A stretch of DNA of 64,000 nt from Nakamurella flava (lineage in GTDB: Bacteria > Actinomycetota > Actinomycetes > Mycobacteriales > Nakamurellaceae), in the NCBI RefSeq assembly GCF_005298075.1, contig NZ_SZZH01000005.1, positions 62,001 through 126,000 of the forward strand, in the 5' to 3' direction. Below, in pieces: positions 1 to 10,635 of the stretch. The position numbers and the translations under genes were made by a program. The notes below the pieces were generated by a model. The model was not told the origin of the DNA. It was given only the letters and a program-made list of their open reading frames with translations, and searched no databases. Position 1 is the first letter of the stretch; each line of letters opens with the position of its first letter.

Positions 1-1
1 G

Positions 2-1474
2 TTCCGGCTGTCCCTGGTGGTCCGGGGGGCCGTCCCGGGCGGGTTGACCGCCGCGATCCAGCAGGCCCACCCGACCCCGGCCGACCCGCAGGCCGGGCAC
101 CCGTACTACGCGCACGTCAGCAGCGACGGCCGCTACCTCGTCGTGCAGTACTGGTTCTTCTACGCCATGAACGACTGGCGCTCGACATTCGGCGGGGTCA
201 ACGACCACGAGGCCGACTGGGAGCAGGTCACCGTCTTCCTGTCCCCGCGCGAAGGGTGGTCGGATCCTGACGGCCGCGCCCTACCGACCGACCCGGCGGA
301 CTGGCGGGTCGCGTGGGTGGCGTTCTCCAGCCACGACGAGACCGGCGACGACCTGCGCCGCCGCGCCGACGACCCGGACATCAGCTGGGTGGGCGACACC
401 CACCCGGTGGTGCACGCCGGGGCCGGCTCGCACTCCGGGGCCTACCTGCCCGGCGACTACCTGATCCGGGTGGAACCGCCGGCCCTGCAACGTTTCCTGG
501 CCGCGGTGCGGCGGACGCGGCGGGCGTTGTTCCCGTGGACCGACGACGAGCACAAGGGTCTCGGCATCCCGTACGTCGACTACGCCCGCGGCGACGGCCG
601 GCACATCGGACCGGGAACCGACCACCCGTGGCAGCCGGTGCTCGTGGACGACGACACCCCCTGGGTCCGCGACTATCCCGGCCTGTGGGGATTGGACACC
701 GACGACCCGTTCGGTGGTGAACGCGCCCCCGGCGGCCCCCGCTACGAGCGGGGCGGGACCATCCGCGCGTCGTGGGGCGACCCGGTCGGTTGGGCCGGCC
801 TGGCCAAGGTGCCGGCCACCGCCGCCGAACTGCACGCGACCCAGCAGGAACGGCTGGCCGAGCTGGGCCGGCAGGAGCGGTCCCTGAGCGCCGACATCGC
901 CCAGCGCACGCGGGCACTGCAGAGCACCGCCGTCGGAGTCGACGCCGTGCCGCCCACCCTGGCCCGCGAGCGCGGCGGCATCGGCGCCCGTCGGCGCGTC
1001 CGCGAGAAGGAGTCCGCCGTCGCCGATCTCGAGCAGGAGCGGCGCACGCTCGTCGTGGAACGCGAGTACCTGCAGCGCGCCATCAACCGCCCCGTCGAGA
1101 CGCCACCCCACGCCCACCTGCGACACCGGGCCGTCCCCGACATCGACCCCGACCGGCCGCCGGGTCTGCTGCTGCGGGTCTGGACCGAGGCGTCGCTGTC
1201 CGTGCTGCTGGCCCTGCTCGGCGTCGCCCTGCTGCTCGGCTACGACTCGGCCCTGCTGCTCGGCGGGGTGGCCATCCTCGCGGTGACCGGGGTGGAAGCC
1301 GTCCTCCGGGGGCGGATCGCCACCTACCTCGTCGGCCTGGCCGTGCTCGTCGTCATCGGCGGGGCGATCTATCTGGCCGTGACGAACCTGCGGGTGGCGC
1401 TGGCCGGCCTGCTGCTGCTCGCCGCCGTCGCCGGGGCCGTCGCCAACGTGCGAGCGCTGCTGCGTCGGCGGTGA
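2..1474 (+). CDS. Vps62-like domain membrane protein, 5' end cut by window
   Basis: The reading frame is open to the left edge of the window, so the true start probably lies outside; a GTG at 17 is only the first internal candidate. The 490 visible codons begin with a region rich in aromatic residues (motifs such as YWFFYAMNDW and NDHEADWEQV) that resembles the Vps62 family. A charged Gln/Glu/Arg-rich stretch follows (about residues 275-350), probably a coiled coil. About four hydrophobic helices fill the last 110 residues, and the protein ends in RRR. I read it as a membrane-anchored protein with its large domain outside the bilayer. No function is known to me. The Vps62 call rests on memory of the family pattern and is moderate. 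Confidence 0.6.
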   Translation, partial: FRLSLVVRGAVPGGLTAAIQQAHPTPADPQAGHPYYAHVSSDGRYLVVQYWFFYAMNDWRSTFGGVNDHEADWEQVTVFLSPREGWSDPDGRALPTDPADWRVAWVAFSSHDETGDDLRRRADDPDISWVGDTHPVVHAGAGSHSGAYLPGDYLIRVEPPALQRFLAAVRRTRRALFPWTDDEHKGLGIPYVDYARGDGRHIGPGTDHPWQPVLVDDDTPWVRDYPGLWGLDTDDPFGGERAPGGPRYERGGTIRASWGDPVGWAGLAKVPATAAELHATQQERLAELGRQERSLSADIAQRTRALQSTAVGVDAVPPTLARERGGIGARRRVREKESAVADLEQERRTLVVEREYLQRAINRPVETPPHAHLRHRAVPDIDPDRPPGLLLRVWTEASLSVLLALLGVALLLGYDSALLLGGVAILAVTGVEAVLRGRIATYLVGLAVLVVIGGAIYLAVTNLRVALAGLLLLAAVAGAVANVRALLRRR

Positions 1475-1502
1475 AACAGCGGACCGCGACTACGCTCGCC
1501 CC

Positions 1503-2201
1503 GTGGGCGGTCAACGCGTAGTCGGTCTCATCGGCGGGATGAGCTGGGAGTCCAGCGGGCTGTACTACTCGCTCATCAACCAGGCCGTCGCCCGCGAGCT
1601 CGGCGGTCTGCATTCGGCCCGTTGCATCCTGTCGTCCGTCGATTTCGCCGAGATCGAGGCCCTGCAGGTGGCCGGTGACTGGGCGACCGCGGGTCAGGTC
1701 CTGGCCGAGGTGGCGCGCGGACTGCAGGCGGCGGGCGCCGATTTCCTGGTGCTGTGCACGAACACCATGCACAAGGTCGCCGACGCCATCGAGACGGCCG
1801 TCGACATCCCCCTGCTGCACCTGGCCGACTGCACCGCGGCTGCGGTGCACGCCGCCGGGCTGTCCACGGTCGGGCTGCTCGGCACGGCGTTCACGATGGA
1901 GCAGGCGTTCTACCGGGACCGGCTGGCCGGACACGGGCTGACCGTCCTGGTACCGGACGACGACGACCGCGCCGAGGTGCACCGGGTCATCTACGACGAG
2001 CTCTGCCGCGGGGTGATCGCCCCGGCGTCGCGCCGGCGGTTCCAGGACGTCATCGGACGGTTGGCCGCCGCGGGGGCGGAGGGCGTGATCCTCGGCTGCA
2101 CCGAGATCGAGCTGCTGATCGGGGCGGACGACTGCGACCTCCCGGTGTTCCCGACCACCCGCCTGCACGTCGAGGCCGCCGTCGCCGCGACGCTCGCTTG
2201 A
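1503..2201 (+). CDS. aspartate/glutamate racemase family protein
   Basis: A 232-residue protein of the Asp/Glu racemase superfamily (YgeA-like), which interconverts L- and D-aspartate or related amino acids with a two-cysteine, cofactor-free mechanism. The N-terminus carries the family signature GLIGGMSWES. The two catalytic cysteines lie in LVLCTNTMH and in GVILGCTEIEL near the C-terminus, so both active-site halves are intact. Length is normal for the family. The start is GTG. The next gene begins within its stop codon (TGATG), so the two are probably co-translated. Substrate (aspartate or another amino acid) cannot be decided from sequence alone. Confidence 0.88.
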   Translation: MGGQRVVGLIGGMSWESSGLYYSLINQAVARELGGLHSARCILSSVDFAEIEALQVAGDWATAGQVLAEVARGLQAAGADFLVLCTNTMHKVADAIETAVDIPLLHLADCTAAAVHAAGLSTVGLLGTAFTMEQAFYRDRLAGHGLTVLVPDDDDRAEVHRVIYDELCRGVIAPASRRRFQDVIGRLAAAGAEGVILGCTEIELLIGADDCDLPVFPTTRLHVEAAVAATLA

Positions 2202-2494
2202 TGGCCGCCGACCCCGCCGCCTGGGCGACCGTCACCGTGAAGGTGACCCCGGGCAGCCGGAAGGGCCCGCTCGTCGAGGTCGACCCGGAGTCCGGGGCGC
2301 TGACGCTGATCGTCCGCGAACGGGCTGTCGACGGCAAGGCCACCGCTGCGGCCGGCGAACTGCTGGCCGCGCACCTGGGCGTGCGGCGGGGTGAGGTGGA
2401 GTTGGTCGGCGGCATGACCTCCCGGCACAAGCGGTTCCGGGTGCCGGCCGCGGCCTGGGCGGCGGTCCACGCCGACGCAGTGGGTCCACGCTGA
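2201..2494 (+). CDS. DUF167 (YggU-like) protein
   Basis: A 97-residue protein of the DUF167/UPF0235 family, small alpha/beta proteins of unknown biochemical role. The family core is visible: TVKVTPGSRKGP at the N-terminus, RAVDGKATAAAGELLA in the middle (the usual xGKAN motif has Thr here) and VGGMTSRHKRF near the end. The ATG overlaps the stop of the racemase gene by one base, which argues for translational coupling. No signal peptide or membrane segment. Confidence 0.85.
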   Translation: MAADPAAWATVTVKVTPGSRKGPLVEVDPESGALTLIVRERAVDGKATAAAGELLAAHLGVRRGEVELVGGMTSRHKRFRVPAAAWAAVHADAVGPR

Positions 2495-2500
2495 CCAAGT

Positions 2501-2545
2501 CGTCAGCTCACTGGGGCAGCGTCAGCGACGTTCATCAGCGTGGGC
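2501..2545. repeat. GTCAGC-rich intergenic repeat, copy 1
   Basis: The gap between the DUF167 gene and the DNA glycosylase holds several copies of a GTCAGC/CATCAGCG core, including GGGGCAGCGTCAGCGACG. Closely similar wording occurs in two other gaps (near 23.70-23.79 kb and 29.84-29.97 kb). It may be a short palindromic interspersed repeat; function unknown. Confidence 0.45.
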
Positions 2546-2588
2546 CCAGGGGTGTTGGAGGCCCCGTTCGGCGGGGCACTGAGCTGTC

Positions 2589-3413
2589 GTGCCTGAAGGC
2601 GACAGCGTGTATCTGCTGGCCCGGCGGCTGGACCGGTCGCTGCTGGGCCGCCGGATCAGCCGCGGGGACCTGCGCGTGCCTCGGCACGCGACCGCCGACC
2701 TGTCCGGGCGGGTCATCCTCGAGCACGCCACGTGGGGCAAGCACCTGTTGACCCGGTTGTCCGGTGACCTGACGCTGCACACCCACCTGCGGATGGACGG
2801 CAGCTGGAGCGTCGTGCGGGCCGGGAAACGCCTGCCCCGGGACCTGATGCCGGACGTCCGGGTCCTGCTGGCGGTGACGGAGGAGGACGGTGCGCCGGGG
2901 CCGACCGCCTATGGGCTGAAACTGCCGGTGGTCGAACTGGTCCGCACCGACGACGAGGCGTCGATCGTCGGCCACCTGGGACCCGACCCGCTGCGGAGCG
3001 ACTGGGACGCGGCCGAGGCGATCCGCCGGCTCGCGTCGGATCCGGACCGCCCGCTGGTCGCCGCTCTGCTCGACCAGCGGAACCTGGCCGGCCTGGGCAA
3101 TCTGTGGGTGAACGAGCTGGCGTTCCTGCGCGGCTACAGCCCGTGGACGCCGATGCGTGACGTCGATCTGCCGCGGACGGTCACCCTGGCCGCTCGGGCC
3201 CTGCGGCATTCGGCGCTCACTCCGGGGGCGCATCAGGTCACCACCGGGTCGACCCGCCGCGGCGAGCAGCACTGGGTCAGTGGTCGGGCCCAGGAGCCGT
3301 GTCGGCGCTGTGGCACCACGATCGAGGTGGTCGCCGAGGTCCCCGGTGATCCGGAACGTCGGCGGACGTGGTGGTGTCCGCGCTGCCAGCCCGGCCCGGC
3401 ACCGGATCGCTGA
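2589..3413 (+). CDS. nei: Fpg/Nei family DNA glycosylase (endonuclease VIII type)
   Basis: A 274-residue bifunctional DNA glycosylase/AP lyase that removes oxidised bases in base-excision repair. The GTG start is fixed by the mature N-terminus P-E-G-D: proline is the Schiff-base nucleophile and the following glutamate is essential for catalysis. A central ALLDQRNLAGLGNLW stretch is the helix-two-turn-helix region. The C-terminus has a four-cysteine zinc finger (CRRC ... CPRC, about residues 238-266). The pattern resembles actinobacterial Nei2 proteins more than MutM, but I cannot settle the subfamily without an alignment. The gene stands alone, with about 90 bases of repeat-bearing DNA upstream. 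Confidence 0.9.
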   Translation: MPEGDSVYLLARRLDRSLLGRRISRGDLRVPRHATADLSGRVILEHATWGKHLLTRLSGDLTLHTHLRMDGSWSVVRAGKRLPRDLMPDVRVLLAVTEEDGAPGPTAYGLKLPVVELVRTDDEASIVGHLGPDPLRSDWDAAEAIRRLASDPDRPLVAALLDQRNLAGLGNLWVNELAFLRGYSPWTPMRDVDLPRTVTLAARALRHSALTPGAHQVTTGSTRRGEQHWVSGRAQEPCRRCGTTIEVVAEVPGDPERRRTWWCPRCQPGPAPDR

Positions 3414-3624
3414 CCCACCCGAAAGACGGAAGACGCGTCGACGCCATTCGCATTCTGCGAATGCGGCGAACAATCGGTGGTGCGCGTCACTCGAAAGCGG
3501 GCACTGTGACGAAAGCGACCAGCGATTCACGGACCCGAAACACCGGCGTCCTTCCATCGAAGCGGGGACCACGCAATCTGAACCGGTCAAGGCCCCGCGA
3601 AGGAGATCGAGAAAGGGCGCACTC

Positions 3625-4020
3625 ATGAATGACGACACCGCATTGTCGAATGCCACGGGACTACCGGCGCTGGCTGTCCATCGCACCGCCCGCCCCGTCA
3701 CGGACGCGGACCGGGCGACCTCCGGCGGTACCGGCCCGCAGGCCGGTATCCCCCACCCCAGCGTCCCCGCCCCGACCCCCGGCCGACGACCGCGGCCACT
3801 GCGGGTGGGTGACACCGTCCGTTCCCTGGTCGATGACGTCTGCGTCACGGTGGGTCTGACGGGTCTGGTCGTCAACGTCATCCACCCCGGTTACGGGGGG
3901 AACTACGGGCGGACGCCGCGGGCCCGGGTGCTGTGGGACAACGACACGTCGTCGATGGCGGAGTACGACACGTTCGACGTGTTGACCCACCGCGGATCCG
4001 TGGACTCGGACGTCGCCTGA
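3625..4020 (+). CDS. small hypothetical protein
   Basis: A 131-residue protein I do not recognise. The ATG is preceded by GAAAGGG at a good distance, and a further AAGGAG lies about 18 bases upstream. The first 55 residues are Pro/Ala/Thr-rich and look disordered. The last 75 form a compact domain starting RVGDTVRSL, with GLTGLVVNVIHPGYGG and RVLWDNDTSSMAEYDTF. This alternation of short strands with a conserved-looking WDND segment suggests a small beta-barrel (SH3-like), but that is a guess. No signal peptide or membrane helix. Confidence 0.6.
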   Translation: MNDDTALSNATGLPALAVHRTARPVTDADRATSGGTGPQAGIPHPSVPAPTPGRRPRPLRVGDTVRSLVDDVCVTVGLTGLVVNVIHPGYGGNYGRTPRARVLWDNDTSSMAEYDTFDVLTHRGSVDSDVA

Positions 4021-4158
4021 TCGTTCGACACATCTACCTGACGGGGCCGGCAGCGCCGCCGACCCCGAATCCTCGGCCACCTCCACGCGACTGGGCGGAA
4101 CACGCCGCTTCCGCGACATTTTTGCGGCCTTCTTGACCAAGTCGCGGACGGGAACGGC

Positions 4159-4701
4159 TCAGCGACGGGGCGGCCGGCGCCAGGCGACGAGCGACGTCCC
4201 GCTCTGCTGCCAGGGCACGACGTCCCGGCGCATCCCGGCGATGGCGTTGGCGGCCGCGTTGGCGGCGTCCATCCGGGACTGCATGAGCTCGGCCCGCAGC
4301 TCAGCGATCTCGTCCTCCATCTCGCCGAGCCGACTGCGCAACGCGTCGACCTGCGATTCGAGCTCGATGATGCGGCGGATGCCGGCCCGGTTCACACCTT
4401 CGTCCTGCGACAGCTTCTGCACCTCACGGAGCAGCTCGATGTCCCGGTGCGAGTATCGACGCCCACCGCCGGGCGTACGGCCGGGCGACACGAGCCCTTC
4501 CCGGTCGTAGGACCGCAGCGTCTGCGCGTGCAGACCGGCCAGCTGGGCCGCGACCGAGATGACGAACAACGGTGCGTCCATCTCGAAACCCGGGCCTCGC
4601 CCGGGGCCGGCCGGCTGCCCCGACCGATCGGCGGGTCCGGCGGCCCCGCCGTCGCCGGTGGTGCGGGGACGACGGGGTTCACCGGACATCGGGCCGCTCA
4701 C
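4159..4701 (-). CDS. hspR: HspR, MerR-family heat-shock repressor
   Basis: A 180-residue MerR-type repressor that binds HAIR operators and represses the dnaK operon, with DnaK as co-repressor in the actinobacterial model. After a 40-residue Gly/Pro-rich extension comes the MerR helix-turn-helix: [20 protein letters not shown] then [20 protein letters not shown] coiled coil (about 100-145, [16 protein letters not shown]) should drive dimerisation. The GTG start overlaps the dnaJ stop (GTGA). It is the last gene of dnaK-grpE-dnaJ-hspR, the classic autoregulated order, and two HAIR boxes lie upstream of dnaK. Confidence 0.95.
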   Translation of the reverse strand: MSGPMSGEPRRPRTTGDGGAAGPADRSGQPAGPGRGPGFEMDAPLFVISVAAQLAGLHAQTLRSYDREGLVSPGRTPGGGRRYSHRDIELLREVQKLSQDEGVNRAGIRRIIELESQVDALRSRLGEMEDEIAELRAELMQSRMDAANAAANAIAGMRRDVVPWQQSGTSLVAWRRPPRR

Positions 4702-5927
4702 GACGCACCGCCGGAGCCCCGGTCGGCCAGCGCCGCGGTGATGCCGGGCCGCGGATCCGCGGTGGACGCCGCCGCGAACTCCTCGAGCGCCTTCTTCGCC
4801 TCGGCCGACAGGCGCTGCGGCACCTGCACTTCCACCGTGACGATCAGGTCGCCGGTGGTCGCCTTGCGGGTGACGCCGGCGCCCTTGACCCGGAACTTGC
4901 GGCCGGACGCCGTACCGGCCGGGACCCGCAGGCGCACCGACCCGGACAGGGTCGGGACCTGCAGGTCCGTGCCCAGCGCCAGCTCCGGGAAGGTGACCGG
5001 GACGGTCAGGGTCAGGTTGTCCCCGGAGCGGCCGAACAGGTCGTGCGCGGTGACGTGCACGACGACGTAGAGGTCACCGGCCGGACCGCCGCCGGGACCG
5101 GGCTCGCCCTTGCCGGCGAGCCGGATCCGTTGCCCGTCGGACACTCCCGCGGGGATGCGGGTGGTCAACCGACGGGTGGTCAGCACCGTCCGTTCGCCGT
5201 GGCAGGTCGGGCACGGGTCGTCGATGATCGACCCGGTGCCGTGGCAGTTGGCGCACGGTTCGGAGAACGCGAACGACCCCTGGTTGCGGGTGGTCAGGCC
5301 CGTGCCCTGACAGATGGGGCAGGTGCGGGGCGACGTGCCCGGCTTGGCCCCGACCCCGTGACAGGTCGGGCAGGTGCCCCGCTCGGTGAGGTTGAGCGGT
5401 ACCGACACCCCGTTGACCGCGTCGGTGAACGAGATGCGCACCTCGGTCTCGAGGTCCGATCCCTTGCGGGCCCGGCTGGCTCGGGGGTTCCCGGTCGCCC
5501 CGCCGGCCCCGCCGCCGCGGTTGAACAGGCCAGAGAAGATGTCGGAGAAGCCCCCCGCGCCACCGCCTCCGGCGCCACCGCCGGCGTTGCGCAGCAGGTC
5601 GTCGAGGTTGATCCCACCGGCGCCGCCGCCGAACGGGTTCCCCCCGCCGCCGGGTCCGGCGCCGCCCCCGAAACCTCGAAACGCGCCGGAGGCCAGCAGA
5701 TCTCGCGCCTCGTCGTACTCCTTGCGCTTGGCGTCGTCCGACAGCACGTCGTAGGCCTCGGAGACGGCCTTGAACTTCTCCTCGGCCTGGGTGTTGCCGG
5801 GGTTCTTGTCGGGGTGCAGGTCCCGGGCGAGCTTGCGGTAGGCCTTCTTGATCTCGGCCGCGGACGCGGTCTTCGGCACCCCCAGCTCGGAGTAGAAATC
5901 CTTCTCGTAATAGTCCTTGGCGCTCAC
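4698..5927 (-). CDS. dnaJ: DnaJ co-chaperone
   Basis: A 409-residue J-protein that delivers unfolded clients to DnaK and stimulates its ATPase. The J domain (residues 8-75) has the HPD triad in LHPDKNPG. A long Gly/Phe/Asn-rich linker follows (about 85-150). The zinc-binding region has four CxxCxGxG-type repeats: [24 protein letters not shown] and a weaker CPTCHGER. Two C-terminal client-binding beta domains end the protein. The start is GTG, preceded by AAGGGGG. It overlaps hspR by four bases and is separated from grpE by 72 bases that hold a strong hairpin. Belongs to the DnaJ1 type co-transcribed with hspR. Confidence 0.96.
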   Translation of the reverse strand: MSAKDYYEKDFYSELGVPKTASAAEIKKAYRKLARDLHPDKNPGNTQAEEKFKAVSEAYDVLSDDAKRKEYDEARDLLASGAFRGFGGGAGPGGGGNPFGGGAGGINLDDLLRNAGGGAGGGGAGGFSDIFSGLFNRGGGAGGATGNPRASRARKGSDLETEVRISFTDAVNGVSVPLNLTERGTCPTCHGVGAKPGTSPRTCPICQGTGLTTRNQGSFAFSEPCANCHGTGSIIDDPCPTCHGERTVLTTRRLTTRIPAGVSDGQRIRLAGKGEPGPGGGPAGDLYVVVHVTAHDLFGRSGDNLTLTVPVTFPELALGTDLQVPTLSGSVRLRVPAGTASGRKFRVKGAGVTRKATTGDLIVTVEVQVPQRLSAEAKKALEEFAAASTADPRPGITAALADRGSGGAS

Positions 5928-5960
5928 TCGGAACCCCCTTCCGTTCTGAAGTCTGAAGAA

Positions 5961-5995
5961 AGCGGGGCGGCCGGGATGTCCCCGGCCGCCCCGCT
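5961..5995 (-). terminator. 15-bp hairpin between grpE and dnaJ
   Basis: A perfect inverted repeat: AGCGGGGCGGCCGGG pairs with CCCGGCCGCCCCGCT across the five-base loop ATGTC. It lies inside the dnaK operon just after the grpE stop. It could be a partial terminator that lowers dnaJ-hspR expression relative to dnaK-grpE, or a 3' stabiliser after processing. No clear U-tract follows. Confidence 0.6.
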
Positions 5996-5999
5996 GATG

Positions 6000-6730
6000 T
6001 CACGAACCGGCGGCATCTGTGGAATCAGCTGTGGTGTCGCCCGAGGACCCGTGTTCGGGTCCGGTGACGACGACCACGGCGGGCCGCAACAGCTTGTCGC
6101 CCAACGTGTATCCGCTGCGGAACACGGACGTGACCGTCGGCTCGGTGACGTCCGCGGACGTCCCGAACTGCACGGCCTCGTGCCGAGCCGGGTCGAAGGC
6201 CTCGCCCTCGGCGCCGACCGGCTCCAGGCCGAGCTTGCGCAGCGCGGCGACGAACTTGTCCGCCACCGTGCCGAACGACCCGGTGAGGTCGCCGTGGGCC
6301 CGGGCCCGGTCGAGATCGTCGAGCACGGGCAGCAGCTCGGTCACGACGGTGCCCTTGGCCGACGTCACGACCTGCTCGCGGTCGCGGTCGACCCGCCGCC
6401 GGTAGTTGGCGTACTCGGCGGTGACCCGCTGCAGGTCGGCGGTCCGTTCGGCCGCCTCCTGCTTGGCCAGCTCCAGCTCGGCGCCCGCGATGCCGGCGTC
6501 GACGTTGAGGGGCTGCGCGGCGTTGTTCGGGTCCCCGGGATCGTCGGCGGCGTGCCGCCCACCCGGGAACGGGTTGTTGCCGGACTCCGGACCGATGGGC
6601 GCATCGCCCGCCGGGCCCGCCGGCGAACCCGGTGCGGTGGCACCGGTCTCGCGCGGCAGACCCGTCTGCGGGTCGATGCGTCGACGGTCGCGGATCACCG
6701 GCTCCTGCTCGTCAGGTCGGCCGGGATCGC

Positions 6731-6734
<4 letters not shown>
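6000..6734 (-). CDS. grpE: GrpE nucleotide exchange factor
   Basis: A 244-residue GrpE, the factor that releases ADP from DnaK and acts as thermosensor in many bacteria. The first 75 residues are disordered and Pro/Gly-rich. A long helix follows (about 80-130, with [15 protein letters not shown], the classic GrpE stretch). Then comes [16 protein letters not shown] and the C-terminal beta domain ending [25 protein letters not shown], which reads close to consensus. The GTG start overlaps the dnaK stop (GTGA), so the two are translationally coupled. Confidence 0.95.
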
Positions 6735-8593
<1,859 letters not shown>

Positions 8594-8672
8594 GCAGGTT
8601 CCTCCTGTTGCGAGGTGTCCGAGCCGGTCGGCTCGGACCATCAGTGAATTCAGGTCTGTTGGTGGCGCGTGG

Positions 8673-8691
8673 CTGAGTCCCCTCGACTCAG
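8673..8691 (-). promoter_or_regulatory. HAIR operator 1 (HspR site)
   Basis: CTGAGT, seven bases, ACTCAG: a perfect six-base inverted repeat with the seven-base spacer of the HAIR consensus CTTGAGT-N7-ACTCAAG. It lies about 80 bases upstream of the dnaK start, next to a TTGACA (8713-8718, minus strand) that could be the -35 box. Confidence 0.85.
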
Positions 8692-8723
8692 GTTGCCCCC
8701 GCCTCGGGGACTTGTCAAACGAC

Positions 8724-8742
8724 CTGAGCTGACTCGACTCAA
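8724..8742 (-). promoter_or_regulatory. HAIR operator 2 (HspR site, imperfect)
   Basis: Read on the minus strand this is TTGAGT, seven bases, GCTCAG, a HAIR half matching consensus well and a weaker second half with the correct spacing. Its centre is 51 bases from that of the first HAIR, about five helical turns, so two HspR dimers could bind the same face of the DNA. Confidence 0.7.
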
Positions 8743-8865
8743 CTTTACTGATCGGTCCAACCGCAGACCCGGTCACGATGTTCCCGTTCCGCGCCATCGA
8801 ACGGGTGATTCGCACGCGCCGCAGGACGGGCCCGGCGCCGGGCGGGCAACCGCAACCCGCTGTCG

Positions 8866-9651
8866 GTGACGACCCCTACCGTTCCGGGCATGTGGGAGGA
8901 CCGCTTCGAAGGAACCGCGCTGGATCCGGCCGTCTGGCTGCCGCACTACCTGCCCATGTGGAGTTCCCGGGGGCAGACGGCCGCCGCCTACCGCCTGACC
9001 GGCTCCGGCCTGGTCCTCGAACTACCCGTCGACCACCCGGTCTGGCTGCCGGACGACCACCGGCCGCCGCTGCGGGTCTCGGGCCTGCAGAGCGCCTGCC
9101 GTTCGGGGCCGGTCGGCAGCACGGACGGGCAGCAGGAGGTCTTCCCCGGGCAGCGCGTCCGCGAGGCCCAGCCCCCCTTCCGCGGGCACCTGCAGACTGG
9201 CGGCCACCTGGAGGTCACGTGCTCGATGAGCCTGGGTCCCACGTCGATGGCCGCGTTGTGGCTGTGCGGCTTCCAGGAACAGCCCACCGACTGCGGCGAA
9301 CTGTGTGTCGTCGAGGTGTTCGGTTCCGCTCTCCGCGACGGCCCCGACGGGCCGTCCGCCGAGGTGGGCATCGGCGTCAAGGCCATCCGTGATCCCCGGC
9401 TACAGGACGATTTCGCCGCCCCACGGCTCCCCCTCGACGTCGGCGAACCCCACACCTACTCCGTCGACTGGGACGACCACGAGGCCGTGTTCCGGGTCGA
9501 CGAGGTCGTCGTCCGCCGCTGTCCGGCCCCGCCGACCTACCCCTTGCAGATCATGGTCGCCGTGTTCGACTTCCCGGAGTCGGCCGCCGGTCCGGTGCCC
9601 CCGGACGCGCCGGTTCCGCAGTTGCGGATCGACGCGGTCCGTTCGTGGTGA
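8866..9651 (+). CDS. GH16-like (concanavalin-type) domain protein
   Basis: A 261-residue single-domain protein resembling glycoside hydrolase family 16 (laminarinase/beta-glucanase fold). It opens [16 protein letters not shown], the usual GH16 N-terminal pattern, and ends with [21 protein letters not shown], the typical penultimate strand pair. The active-site strand reads [10 protein letters not shown] where GH16 enzymes have E-x-D-x-x-E: both glutamates are present but the middle aspartate is Cys. There is no signal peptide, so a cytoplasmic location is likely. The start may be GTG at 8866 or ATG at 8890. It is divergent from dnaK. Catalytic activity is doubtful. Confidence 0.7.
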   Translation: MTTPTVPGMWEDRFEGTALDPAVWLPHYLPMWSSRGQTAAAYRLTGSGLVLELPVDHPVWLPDDHRPPLRVSGLQSACRSGPVGSTDGQQEVFPGQRVREAQPPFRGHLQTGGHLEVTCSMSLGPTSMAALWLCGFQEQPTDCGELCVVEVFGSALRDGPDGPSAEVGIGVKAIRDPRLQDDFAAPRLPLDVGEPHTYSVDWDDHEAVFRVDEVVVRRCPAPPTYPLQIMVAVFDFPESAAGPVPPDAPVPQLRIDAVRSW

Positions 9652-9675
9652 CGGACGAGTGGCGGTGCGACCCGG

Positions 9676-10635
9676 TCAGGCGACCGCAGGGATCATCTGC
9701 GCGGGTGCGGCGGTCTGCTGCGCCGGGAGCGAAGCGGTGCCGTCGCCGGTCGACCGGGCCAGCCCGAGCACGAGGTCGACCGTCTCGTCCAGGCTCGACC
9801 ACTCGCGGGCCCGGTGCACGTTCCAGGCCGGCAGCGCTGCGATCGCCGTCATGATGCCGGGATCGGCGAGGAGCACCCGCAGCGTGCGCTGTGCGGCCAG
9901 CCGCCCGGCGCGGCCGGCGTCGCTCACCGGTTCGGCCCGCACCGGGCCGCCCCAGCGGAGGAAGAACACGCCGGCCAGCGGGCGCCGCAGGGGCGCCGGC
10001 CCGAGAGGGAACCGGCAGCGCGTCTGGCCGTTCGCCGGTTGCATCGGCAGGCCCACGACGTGCATCGGTACCGGTTCGGACAGGTCGAGCGTCCGCGGTC
10101 CGCTGAACACCGAACGGCCGTCGGTGACCGCCCCGCCGTCGGTCAGCACCGTCGCGCCGGCCGCGGCGAGCGCCGTCAGCAGCACACTCTTACCCGCATC
10201 GGACGGTCCGGCGATCAGGTACGCCCGACCGCCGACGGTGAAGGCGCCGGCCTGGAAGGTCTCCCGCCCGGCCCAGTGGTTGAACTGGGCGCTGACCATC
10301 AGCAGGCCCGGGTGGACGAAGACGTCGGGCGCGGTGGCCGGGCCGTGGAAGGTGGCCGTTCCCGCGAGACGATCCAGGACGAGAACCCGGTCACCGGAGA
10401 ACTCGCGGACGACGACGTCCCCGCCGCATCCGTGGGCGCCGACCCGGCGTTCGGTCGGGCAGGGCGACGTGGTGCGTTCCACCCGGACGACGGGCAGGTC
10501 GGCCGCTTGACCGGCCGGGAGTCGCGGCAGGTTGTCGGCGGCGTCCAGCCCCTCGATGCGGAGTCCGTGGGCCACCCCCACCGCGTCGACGTCCGGTCCG
10601 CCGTCGTTCGGACCCGTGATCAGCTGCTCGCGCAT
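9676..10635 (-). CDS. HPr kinase-like P-loop protein
   Basis: A 319-residue protein with a Walker A motif GPSDAGKSVLL (residues 143-153) in a context like the catalytic half of HPr kinase/phosphorylase: a beta strand GRAYLIAGP, then ALAAAGATVLTDGGAVT. The N-terminal 90 residues are unlike HprK. The motif resembles HprK-related proteins found near natural-product and peptide-modification genes, but no such genes are nearby. It converges with the GH16-like gene with only 24 bases between. The ATG is preceded by GGGGGG. Function unknown; a protein or small-molecule kinase is plausible. Confidence 0.6.
   Translation of the reverse strand: MREQLITGPNDGGPDVDAVGVAHGLRIEGLDAADNLPRLPAGQAADLPVVRVERTTSPCPTERRVGAHGCGGDVVVREFSGDRVLVLDRLAGTATFHGPATAPDVFVHPGLLMVSAQFNHWAGRETFQAGAFTVGGRAYLIAGPSDAGKSVLLTALAAAGATVLTDGGAVTDGRSVFSGPRTLDLSEPVPMHVVGLPMQPANGQTRCRFPLGPAPLRRPLAGVFFLRWGGPVRAEPVSDAGRAGRLAAQRTLRVLLADPGIMTAIAALPAWNVHRAREWSSLDETVDLVLGLARSTGDGTASLPAQQTAAPAQMIPAVA

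Noticed and set aside
2535..3881. A 448-codon minus-strand frame opposite the DNA glycosylase
   Set aside because: The plus strand encodes an intact Fpg/Nei enzyme; the minus frame reads as low-complexity sequence.
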